Shown piece by piece: positions 1 to 5,312 of a stretch of DNA of 6,942 nt. The stretch is taken from NCBI GenBank assembly GCA_903893335.1, contig CAITLX010000452.1, positions 1-6,942 on the forward strand, given 5' to 3'. The position numbers and the translations under genes are program-made. How positions within the stretch are numbered: the stretch's first letter is position 1; the number at the start of each line of letters is the position of its first letter. The notes under the pieces were generated by a model. That model was not told the DNA's origin, made no database searches, and saw only the letters and a list, made by a program, of their open reading frames with translations. This DNA is from an uncultured delta proteobacterium (lineage in GTDB: Bacteria; Myxococcota_A; Polyangia; Polyangiales; Polyangiaceae).

Positions 1-1
1 C

Positions 2-448
2 GCCGCGCGCCGCGCGACGCTCGCGGGCGCCTCGGTCGTCGTCGCCGACGCGCGCGACCCGGCCGCGCTGCCCGCGGTGCTCGCGGGCGACGACGCGGGC
101 ACGCTGTTCGTTCCCCCCGCGCGCCGCCTGCCGGCCCGCAAGCACTGGATCGCCTTCACCCTCCGGCCTCGCGGTGCGCTGCTGCTCGACGCGGGCGCGG
201 TCGAGGCCGTGCAGCACCGGGGGCGCAGCGTGCTGCCCGTCGGCGTGCTCGGCCTGCGCGGCACCTTCGCCGCGGGCGACGCGGTGCAGCTGCTCGGCTC
301 CGACGGCCGCGAGATCGGCCGCGGCCTCGCCAGGCTCGGGGCCATCGAGCTCGCGGCGGTCGCCGGCAAGAAGGGCGCCGGCGCCGCGGCCGACTCGGTC
401 GTGGTGCACCGCGACGACCTCGTGCTGCTCGACGACGCTGGCACCTGA
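2..448 (+). CDS. proB: Glutamate 5-kinase, C-terminal part (partial, 5' end outside window)
   Basis: Glutamate 5-kinase phosphorylates L-glutamate with ATP, the first step of proline synthesis in the cytosol. The frame is open from base 2 with no start, so the gene enters from the left edge; 148 codons remain before the TGA at 446-448. The first ~35 residues fit the end of the amino-acid-kinase domain (VVVADARDP, then VLAGDDAGTLF). The rest is the PUA domain typical of bacterial ProB: RKHWIAF, GALLLDAGA, GRSVLPVGV, a GRGLAR segment and the closing VHRDDLVLL, all closely matching the layout of E. coli ProB. The insert GKKGAGAAADSV replaces the usual linker before VHRDD. Nothing in the retained part looks broken. 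Whether proA or obgE-type neighbours lie upstream cannot be seen. The next gene starts 117 bp downstream after a hairpin, so proB is probably the last gene of its transcript. Confidence 0.93.
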   Translation, partial: AARRATLAGASVVVADARDPAALPAVLAGDDAGTLFVPPARRLPARKHWIAFTLRPRGALLLDAGAVEAVQHRGRSVLPVGVLGLRGTFAAGDAVQLLGSDGREIGRGLARLGAIELAAVAGKKGAGAAADSVVVHRDDLVLLDDAGT

Positions 449-505
449 TCGCCGCGCTGCGCGGCCGACGCCTGACGCTCGTGCTGCCCGGCGACTCCGC
501 CGCCT

Positions 506-525
506 GACCCGCCCGCAGGCGGGTC
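506..525 (+). terminator. GC hairpin downstream of proB
   Basis: GACCCGCC and GGCGGGTC form a perfect 8-bp stem around a CGCA tetraloop, 57 bases after the proB stop. No T run follows, so it is either a weak or Rho-assisted terminator or a 3' mRNA-stabilising hairpin. The fold is read directly; the role is inferred. Confidence 0.45.
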
Positions 526-527
526 GC

Positions 528-557
528 GCGACAGGCGTTCCAGATCAGGCGTATCCT
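528..557 (+). promoter_or_regulatory. Promoter for the signal-peptidase-like gene
   Basis: GCGACA (528-533) resembles a -35 box at four of six positions, and TATCCT (552-557) resembles a -10 box, with an 18-bp spacer. The -10 ends only 8 bases before the ATG at 566 and there is no Shine-Dalgarno sequence, so the transcript would start at or next to the start codon (leaderless). Two direct CAGGCGT copies, 532-538 and 546-552, lie inside the element and could be a regulator site. Seen by eye only. Confidence 0.45.
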
Positions 558-565
558 TACAAATC

Positions 566-1216
566 ATGCCCAAGTTCATGCGAGGGCTGCTCTGGATCGC
601 GGGCACGCTGGCCGTCGTGGCCGGCATCCTGCGGGCCACGTGCATGGACGTGTGGCGCATCCCCGAGGACGACGCGCTCTTCTCCGCGTCGCTGCGCCCC
701 AACCTGGCCGCCGGCGATCTCGTCGTGCTGCTGCGCGGCTTCCTGCCCGAGCACGCGGACGTGGTGCGGTGCGCGCACCCCGACCCGGCGCAGGCCGGGC
801 GCTACGTCGTGGGGCGCGTGCTCGGCGACGCCGGTGACCGCATCAGCACCGACGGCGTTCGCATGAACATCAACGGCCACCCCACGCGCGTCACGCACGC
901 GTGCGACCCGTCGACCGTGGACGTCATCGACCCGAACACGGGCAACCCGCACTCGCTGTTCTGCGACTGGGAGGAGTACGGCGGCACGGTGTACAAGCGC
1001 CTGCACGCGACCGGCGAGGACGCGCGAAGCTCGAGCACGACCGTCGAGACGAGCCCCGGGCACGTCTTTCTCGCGAGCGACGACCGCTACTACCACCAGG
1101 ACTCGCGCGACTTCGGCGCCGTCGACGTGGCCTCGTGCCCCGAGAAGATCGTGTTCCGGCTCATCGGCGCCGGAGGTTGGCTCGACTCCGAGTCGCGCAT
1201 GACGCTCATCCGTTGA
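566..1216 (+). CDS. S26-family signal-peptidase-like membrane protein lacking the catalytic lysine
   Basis: The 216-residue protein has one N-terminal membrane segment (about residues 7-24) and then the conserved boxes of type I signal peptidases, which cut signal peptides on the outer face of the inner membrane. Box B is SASLRPNL (40-47), matching SGSMxPTL, so Ser42 is the likely nucleophile. Box C is around HADVVR (63-68). Box D is YVVGRVLGDAGD (80-91), matching YIKRxxGLPGD, but the general-base Lys position is Gly83. Box E is SDDRYYHQDSRDFG (171-184), matching GDNRDNSxDSRxxG, with His177 where E. coli LepB has Ser278. An insertion with Cys113 and Cys133 sits between boxes D and E and might carry a disulfide. 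The family call is firm; peptidase activity is doubtful because no Lys or His occupies the base position. It may be a non-canonical or inactive S26 member. ATG at 566 was chosen because the membrane segment follows directly; no ribosome site is visible. It appears to be transcribed alone. Confidence 0.8.
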   Translation: MPKFMRGLLWIAGTLAVVAGILRATCMDVWRIPEDDALFSASLRPNLAAGDLVVLLRGFLPEHADVVRCAHPDPAQAGRYVVGRVLGDAGDRISTDGVRMNINGHPTRVTHACDPSTVDVIDPNTGNPHSLFCDWEEYGGTVYKRLHATGEDARSSSTTVETSPGHVFLASDDRYYHQDSRDFGAVDVASCPEKIVFRLIGAGGWLDSESRMTLIR

Positions 1217-1247
1217 ACTGCGCCCTTCGCTCGACCGCGCGCAGTTT
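1216..1247 (+). terminator. Intrinsic terminator after the signal-peptidase-like gene
   Basis: AACTGCGC (1216-1223) pairs perfectly with GCGCAGTT (1239-1246) around a 15-base loop, and the stem ends in TTT at 1245-1247. The stem begins on the last base of the stop codon. It has the A-stem-T form of a Rho-independent terminator, though the T run is short and the loop long. Confidence 0.55.
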
Positions 1248-1274
1248 GCCGGTCCCGGGGGCGCGTGTTAGCTC
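1246..1274 (+). promoter_or_regulatory. Promoter for the DUF362 gene
   Basis: TTGCCG (1246-1251) is a -35-like box matching TTGACA at four of six positions. Downstream lies TGTTAGCTC (1266-1274), readable as an extended -10 (TG, one base, TAGCTC) with a 17-bp spacer, or as TTAGCT at 1268-1273. The -35 overlaps the end of the preceding terminator. The leader would be about 18 bases and contains a clear ribosome site. Confidence 0.4.
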
Positions 1275-1280
1275 AGTTCG

Positions 1281-1290
1281 GGGAGAAGAG
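1281..1290 (+). promoter_or_regulatory. Ribosome binding site that sets the DUF362 start
   Basis: The purine run GGGAGAAGAG with a following G, ending about 7 bases before the ATG at 1298, is the only strong Shine-Dalgarno-like sequence in the window. It decides for ATG 1298 over an in-frame GTG at 1265. With the ATG start, the Tat motif also falls at residues 6-11, where it belongs. Confidence 0.65.
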
Positions 1291-1297
1291 GTCCGGC

Positions 1298-2356
1298 ATG
1301 AGCGAGTCGGTTTCGCGGCGTCATTTTCTCGGTACCGGAGCGCTCCTCGCGGGTGCCGCCGCCACGCTCCGCGCGCCCGACGCTCTCGCCGCGCCCGAGG
1401 CGGCACCGGCGTCGCTCGCGGCCAGCCCGCCCCCCGGCTTCGTGCCCTTCGCGGCGCCCGGGCGCATCGTCAAGGTGTCGAAGGGCAACACGCTGCAGCC
1501 CAACGGCCTCTTCCCCAAGGCCGACGCCGCCAAGCTCATGCTCGAGCGCGTCATGACGGAGCTGACGGGCGAGAGCGATCTCGGCCGCGCCTTCGCCCGC
1601 TTCGTGCACAAGGACGACAAGGTCGCCGTGAAGATGAACGGCATCGCCGGACAGACGGGCGGCACCATGGCGACGAACAAGGAGCTCATCCTTCCGATCG
1701 TCGACGGCCTCATCGCGGCCGGCGTCCCGCCGCAGAACATCGTCGTGTACGAGCAGTACACGTCGTTCTTCAACGGCACGCGCGTCACGCAGAAGAACCT
1801 CCCGGCCGGCGTGCAGATCAACGTCCACGGCAACAAGGACGCGACGATGCCGGAGATCCGCGTGCTCGGCGTGCGCACCAAGTTCGTGCGCGCGCTGACC
1901 GAGTCGACCGCCGTCATCAACGTGGGCCTCATCAAGGACCACTCGATCTGCGGCACGACCGGCTGCCTGAAGAACATGACGCACGGCAGCACGATCAACC
2001 CGCACGATTTCCACGCGCACAACGCGAGCCCGCAGATCGCCGCGCTCTACGCGCAGGACGTCATCAAGAGCCGCGTGCGGCTGCACATCGTCGACGGCTT
2101 CAAGCTCATGTACGACGGCGGCCCGCTCGACAAGAAGCCCGAGTGTCGCATCCCGCACGAGTCGGTGTACGCCTCGAGCGACCCGGTCGCGCTCGACACC
2201 ATCGGGTGGAACGAGATCGAGAAGCTGCGCAAGGACAAGGGGCTCGCGTCGCTCACGCGCTCCAAGCGCGAGCCGAGCTACATCCGCGTCGCGAGCGAGC
2301 TCGGCCTCGGCGTCACCGACGTCAACCTCATCCAGATGCGCGAGATCGCGCTGTAA
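1298..2356 (+). CDS. Tat-exported DUF362 domain protein
   Basis: The protein has 352 residues. Its N-terminus is a twin-arginine signal: SRRHFL at residues 6-11, then a small hydrophobic stretch (GTGALLAGAAATL) and a likely cut after Ala31 (DALA, then APE). It should therefore be exported folded, usually a sign of a cofactor or of folding in the cytosol. The mature part matches the DUF362 family: VAVKMN, then a region on GLIAAGVPPQNIVVYEQ, then the conserved NVGLIKDH, LKNMTHGSTINPH, LHIVDGFKLMYDGGP and SSDPVALDTIGW. The family's biochemical role is not established; some relatives carry ferredoxin domains, but this one has no 4Fe-4S motif. It has a Cys pair, Cys218 and Cys223 (CGTTGC), inside the conserved core. 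Many histidines surround the core (KDHS, THGS, NPHDFHAH), which would suit metal binding, but this is inference. The gene appears to stand alone between two hairpins. Confidence 0.85.
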   Translation: MSESVSRRHFLGTGALLAGAAATLRAPDALAAPEAAPASLAASPPPGFVPFAAPGRIVKVSKGNTLQPNGLFPKADAAKLMLERVMTELTGESDLGRAFARFVHKDDKVAVKMNGIAGQTGGTMATNKELILPIVDGLIAAGVPPQNIVVYEQYTSFFNGTRVTQKNLPAGVQINVHGNKDATMPEIRVLGVRTKFVRALTESTAVINVGLIKDHSICGTTGCLKNMTHGSTINPHDFHAHNASPQIAALYAQDVIKSRVRLHIVDGFKLMYDGGPLDKKPECRIPHESVYASSDPVALDTIGWNEIEKLRKDKGLASLTRSKREPSYIRVASELGLGVTDVNLIQMREIAL

Positions 2357-2369
2357 CGCGCGCCGCGTG

Positions 2370-2385
2370 CGCCGCCGTTGCGGCG
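2370..2385 (+). terminator. Small hairpin after the DUF362 gene
   Basis: CGCCGC and GCGGCG form a 6-bp stem around a CGTT tetraloop, followed by ATTTC. It lies 14 bases past the DUF362 stop and could be a weak terminator. The rest of the 55-bp gap shows no convincing promoter for the lipoprotein gene, so read-through from DUF362 is possible. Confidence 0.4.
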
Positions 2386-2411
2386 ATTTCGCGCGCGGCA
2401 CGTCCAACTAC

Positions 2412-3122
2412 GTGACCGTGCGCGCCCAAGTCCTCGCGATCGCCTCGCTCGCCGCCGTGCTCGCGACGGCGTGCTCGCCGTCGGCCCCGCGCAAGCCCCC
2501 GGGGGTGCCCCCCGCCCCGGTCACCGTCACGCGCGAGGAGCCCGGAGGCGACGCCGCCGACCCGCACCTGGCCGCGCTCGCGCGGCTCACGAGGCAGCCG
2601 TGGGGCTGGCGCAACGACCGCCAGGACGCGCTGCACGTCCCGATGCCCGACTGGGCGAACTGGCGCCGCGTGACGTTCTGGGGCGTCCCCACCTTCGCGG
2701 GCTACCGCTACGGCGACGGGCACCACGCGGTGCTGGGCGTCTGGGTGCGCGAGGCGACGGCCGAAGAGAGCGCCACCTCCGAGGCGTGCCTCGACGCGTT
2801 CGAGCGCTGGGGCGAGGGGAGCCTGCGGGTGTTCGGCGTCGAGGTCGGGCCGCGGTCGCAGACCGAGGCGCGCTGGCAGCGCGGCAAGGCGACGGTGCGG
2901 TCGCTCGACGCGCGCCTCGACACGCTGCTGTCGAGCCGGGCGTGGGCGGCGGCCTACGCCGCGTACGTCATGTGGCCGGGCACCTGCACCGTCTACGGCG
3001 TCGCGGTGCCCCTCGGCGACGACGCGGCCGACGAGGCCGCAGCGCGCGCGGTGCGCGACCGCTTCGTGCGCGAGGGCTTCGCGCGCATGGACCAGCACAT
3101 GGCCGCGCGGCCCGCGCTCTGA
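2412..3122 (+). CDS. Predicted lipoprotein of unknown function
   Basis: The frame has no early ATG. GTG at 2412 gives a 236-residue protein that opens MTVRAQVLAIASLAAVLATACSP, a lipoprotein signal with Cys21 as the probable lipidated residue. The lipobox is ATAC, which lacks the usual Leu at -3 (Leu is at -4), so processing is likely but not certain. GTG at 2418 is equally possible, and a GTG at 2367 would add 15 non-signal-like residues. A Pro-rich linker (RKPPGVPPAP) follows, then a globular domain rich in Trp and aromatic residues: RQPWGWRND, PMPDWANWRRVTFWGVPTF, YRYGDGHHAVLGVW. A cysteine pair (EACLDAF and PGTCTVYG) could form a disulfide. The second half has helical segments around ARWQRGKATVRSLDARL and a C-terminal charged helix. 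I do not recognise a named family; it resembles lineage-specific myxobacterial lipoproteins. It should be anchored in the envelope, facing the periplasm or the cell surface. No ribosome site is seen. Confidence 0.75.
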   Translation: MTVRAQVLAIASLAAVLATACSPSAPRKPPGVPPAPVTVTREEPGGDAADPHLAALARLTRQPWGWRNDRQDALHVPMPDWANWRRVTFWGVPTFAGYRYGDGHHAVLGVWVREATAEESATSEACLDAFERWGEGSLRVFGVEVGPRSQTEARWQRGKATVRSLDARLDTLLSSRAWAAAYAAYVMWPGTCTVYGVAVPLGDDAADEAAARAVRDRFVREGFARMDQHMAARPAL

Positions 3123-3123
3123 C

Positions 3124-3155
3124 GCCCCGACGCGCGCTCGGGCGCGCTCCGGGGC
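3124..3155 (+). terminator. Strong two-part hairpin after the lipoprotein gene
   Basis: One base after the TGA, GCCCCG (3124-3129) pairs with CGGGGC (3150-3155), and inside it GCGCGC (3132-3137) pairs with GCGCGC (3142-3147) around a TCGG loop. Only a two-by-two mismatch separates the helices, giving 12 GC pairs. No T run follows. The position and strength suggest transcript ending or 3' protection. Confidence 0.55.
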
Positions 3156-3185
3156 CGCGAACGAGACGCAGGGCGGTCGCTCGGC

Positions 3186-3191
3186 TAGGAT
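3186..3191 (+). promoter_or_regulatory. -10 element of the kinase gene
   Basis: TAGGAT, preceded by GGC, lies 13 bases before the kinase ATG at 3205 in an otherwise very GC-rich gap. It would place the transcript start about 7 bases before the ATG. No clear -35 is seen at the expected distance and no Shine-Dalgarno sequence is present. Confidence 0.4.
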
Positions 3192-3204
3192 CAACCTTGC
3201 GCCT

Positions 3205-5235
3205 ATGCCGAGCCGCGCGCCGCAAGATCGCTCGCCGAGGAGCACCACCGGTGCCCCCGTGCCGTTCGGCAAGTGGGTGCTCGACAAGCGCATCGCCATG
3301 GGCGGAATGTCCGAGGTCTACCTCGCGCACGCCGCCGAGGCGGGCCCGGCCGGCGAGCGCGTCGTCATCAAGCGGCTGCTGCCCGACCTCCGGCACGAGG
3401 CCAACGCTCGGCGGGCGTTCGCCGCCGAGGGGGCCCTGCACGCGGCGGCGGTGCACCCCAACATCGTGCGCGTGCACGAGACGGGCGAGGTCGACGGCGA
3501 GCCCTTCCTCGCGATGGAATACGTGCCGGGGGTCGATCTCCACCGCGTGATGCGGCGGGCGCAGGCCGAGCGCCGCCCCGTGCCGTTCAGCGTCTCCATC
3601 TACCTCGCGCGCGAGCTGTGCAAGGCGCTGACCAGCGTGCACGCGATGCAGGACGAGCGCGGTCAGTCGCTCGGCGTCGTGCACCGCGACGTCACGCCGT
3701 CGAACATCTACCTGTCGACCTCCGGCGACGTGAAGCTCGGCGACTTCGGCATCGCGCGCACCAGCCTGGCGCAGGCCCGCCCGCCCGGCAGCGGGCGCAT
3801 CAAGGGGAAATACGCCTACCTGTCGCCCGAGCAGGTGACGGGCGAGGGGTTCGACCACCGCGCCGACCTCTTCTCGCTCACGGTCGTGCTCGCCGAGCTG
3901 CTCATCGGCGGCCCGCTCTTTCCGGGGGCCGGGCAGCTGGCCGTGCTGCTCGCCATCCGCGACTGCCGCATCGACCCGCTGCGCGCCATCGCGCACACGC
4001 TGCCGCCGGGGCTGATGGGCCTGCTCGAGCGCAGCCTGGCGCGCGCGCCCGAGCACCGCTTCGCGTCGGCCGACGCGCTCGCCGCCGCGCTCGCCCCCTA
4101 CGAGGCGCGCCGCTCGGGCGACGCGCGCACCGAGCTCGCGCAGTGGGTCGCGTGGACGAGCGACGCGACCGAGCTCGTGCAGCGCATGGAGTCGGCGCTG
4201 CGTGAGTCGAGCGCGGGCCTGCGCCCCTCGTCGCCCAGCTACTCGTCGTCGCCCATCTCGCAGCGCGCGCAGACCGTGGCGCCCCAGCCGATGCTCGCGA
4301 GCGTCCGCACCAGCGCGGGGCGCTCACTGCGCAACGTGCCGTTCGCCAAGCTGGTCGAGCTCATCGTCACCGGTCAGCTCGTCGGCGAGGACGAGGTCGA
4401 CATGATGGGCGCCGGCTACCGGCGGCTCGACGACATCGAGCTGCTCGCGCGACACCTGCCGTCGGCCACCGGGACGACGACGCAGATCGCCGGCCCCGGC
4501 GTGCCCGACTACGTGGCCGAGCTCGCGGTCACGCCCATGAGCGAGGTGCTCGCGTGGCTGCTCGGGCGCCTCGAGACCGGCGTCTTGTTCGTCGATCGCT
4601 CCGACGAGGGGCGCGGCGCGCGCAAGGAGCTCTACTTCGAGAAGGGCAAGCTCGTGCTCGCCGCGTCGAGCGAGGCGAGCGAGCTGCTCGGCGAGTACCT
4701 GCTGCGGCGCGGCGCGCTCGACCGCGCCGAGCTCGACATGGCGCTGCTCATGATGCCGAAGTTCGAGGGGCGGCTCGGCGACACGCTCATCGGCCTCGGT
4801 CTGCTCGACGCCGTCGACCTCTTCCGCGCGATCCGCGCGCAGGGGCGCGACCGCGTGGCCGACGTGTTCACGTGGAAGGACGGCCGCGTGACGTTCTACC
4901 GGGACGTGACCGCCGCGCGCATCGACTTCCGCCTCGACCTCGAGCTGCCCGCGCTCATGCTCGCCGGCCTCGAGCGCGCGCTGCCCGAGGCCGCCGCGCT
5001 CGCTCGGCTCGAGGAGCACGGCGCCGTCCGGCTCGCGCCCGTTCGCCCCGCGCCTGCGTCGGCGAAGGCGGTCGCGTGGCCCCCGCCGGTGCTGCACGCG
5101 CTGCACGCGGTCGGCGCGGGCGCGACGTACGGCGCGGTCGCGGGCTTCCTCGCCACCTCGCGCGGCATCGCGATGGCCGACGCCGTGCGCGCCATCGAGG
5201 TCGCGCTCGCCTCCGGTCTGCTCGTCGTGGAGTGA
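3205..5235 (+). CDS. Serine/threonine protein kinase with C-terminal DUF4388 module
   Basis: The 676-residue protein starts with a Hanks-type kinase domain (about 21-300) with every key residue: Gly loop MGGMSEVY (32-39), ATP Lys56 in VVIKR, helix-C Glu75, HRDVTPSN with Asp162 and Asn167, DFG (180-182), a KYAYLSPEQ segment with SPE in place of APE, and Asp221 of RADLFS. It should be an active kinase. No membrane segment is visible, so it is predicted cytosolic, unlike PASTA-type kinases. A Ser/Pro linker (about 334-360) follows, with many possible phosphosites. Residues about 376-418 (FAKLVELIVTGQLVGEDEVDMMGAGYRRLDDIELL) form a small module often seen with these kinases. DUF4388 occupies about 434-568 (TPMSEVLAWLL, TGVLFV, KELYFEKGKLVLAASS, LGEYLLRRGALD, GRLGDTLIGLGLL, FTWKDGRVTFY). 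DUF4388 is common in myxobacterial signalling proteins and its ligand is not known. The last ~100 residues are helical. It is convergent with the MCE gene. Confidence 0.92.
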   Translation: MPSRAPQDRSPRSTTGAPVPFGKWVLDKRIAMGGMSEVYLAHAAEAGPAGERVVIKRLLPDLRHEANARRAFAAEGALHAAAVHPNIVRVHETGEVDGEPFLAMEYVPGVDLHRVMRRAQAERRPVPFSVSIYLARELCKALTSVHAMQDERGQSLGVVHRDVTPSNIYLSTSGDVKLGDFGIARTSLAQARPPGSGRIKGKYAYLSPEQVTGEGFDHRADLFSLTVVLAELLIGGPLFPGAGQLAVLLAIRDCRIDPLRAIAHTLPPGLMGLLERSLARAPEHRFASADALAAALAPYEARRSGDARTELAQWVAWTSDATELVQRMESALRESSAGLRPSSPSYSSSPISQRAQTVAPQPMLASVRTSAGRSLRNVPFAKLVELIVTGQLVGEDEVDMMGAGYRRLDDIELLARHLPSATGTTTQIAGPGVPDYVAELAVTPMSEVLAWLLGRLETGVLFVDRSDEGRGARKELYFEKGKLVLAASSEASELLGEYLLRRGALDRAELDMALLMMPKFEGRLGDTLIGLGLLDAVDLFRAIRAQGRDRVADVFTWKDGRVTFYRDVTAARIDFRLDLELPALMLAGLERALPEAAALARLEEHGAVRLAPVRPAPASAKAVAWPPPVLHALHAVGAGATYGAVAGFLATSRGIAMADAVRAIEVALASGLLVVE

Positions 5236-5260
5236 GCGCGCGTCGGGAGGGACGCGGCGC
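5236..5260. terminator. Hairpin between the convergent kinase and MCE genes
   Basis: CGCGTC (5239-5244) pairs with GACGCG (5251-5256) around GGGAGG; with one bulged G the stem extends by three more pairs (5236-5238 with 5258-5260). It starts directly after the kinase stop. It lacks a T run on either strand, but sits where a shared terminator would be expected. Confidence 0.4.
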
Positions 5261-5264
5261 GGTC

Positions 5265-5312
5265 GCTCAGGGCTTCGACGGGGCGAACGCTCAGGGCTTC
5301 GACGGCGCGAAC
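5265..5312. repeat. 24-bp tandem duplication over the MCE gene stop
   Basis: Two adjacent 24-bp units, 5265-5288 and 5289-5312, differ at one base only (G at 5282, C at 5306). The unit is a whole number of codons. On the minus strand the second unit encodes the last residues FAPSKP plus the stop and one more codon; the first unit repeats this in the same frame beyond the stop. It therefore provides a second in-frame stop. Confidence 0.9.

Noticed and set aside
1265..1297. GTG at 1265 as the DUF362 start
   Set aside because: The strong purine-rich ribosome site lies inside this extension and the Tat motif would be pushed to residues 17-22; ATG 1298 fits better.
2367..2411. GTG at 2367 as the lipoprotein start
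   Set aside because: It adds 15 residues ahead of the signal peptide and would place the post-DUF362 hairpin inside the coding region.
901..2415. A 504-codon plus-strand frame across the signal-peptidase-like and DUF362 genes
   Set aside because: It crosses a terminator, a promoter and a ribosome site and has an Arg-rich composition; the two real genes in another frame have motifs throughout.
2328..4056. Long minus-strand open frames opposite the lipoprotein and kinase genes
   Set aside because: They are antisense to genes with a signal peptide or kinase motifs, show no domains, and are expected at this GC level.
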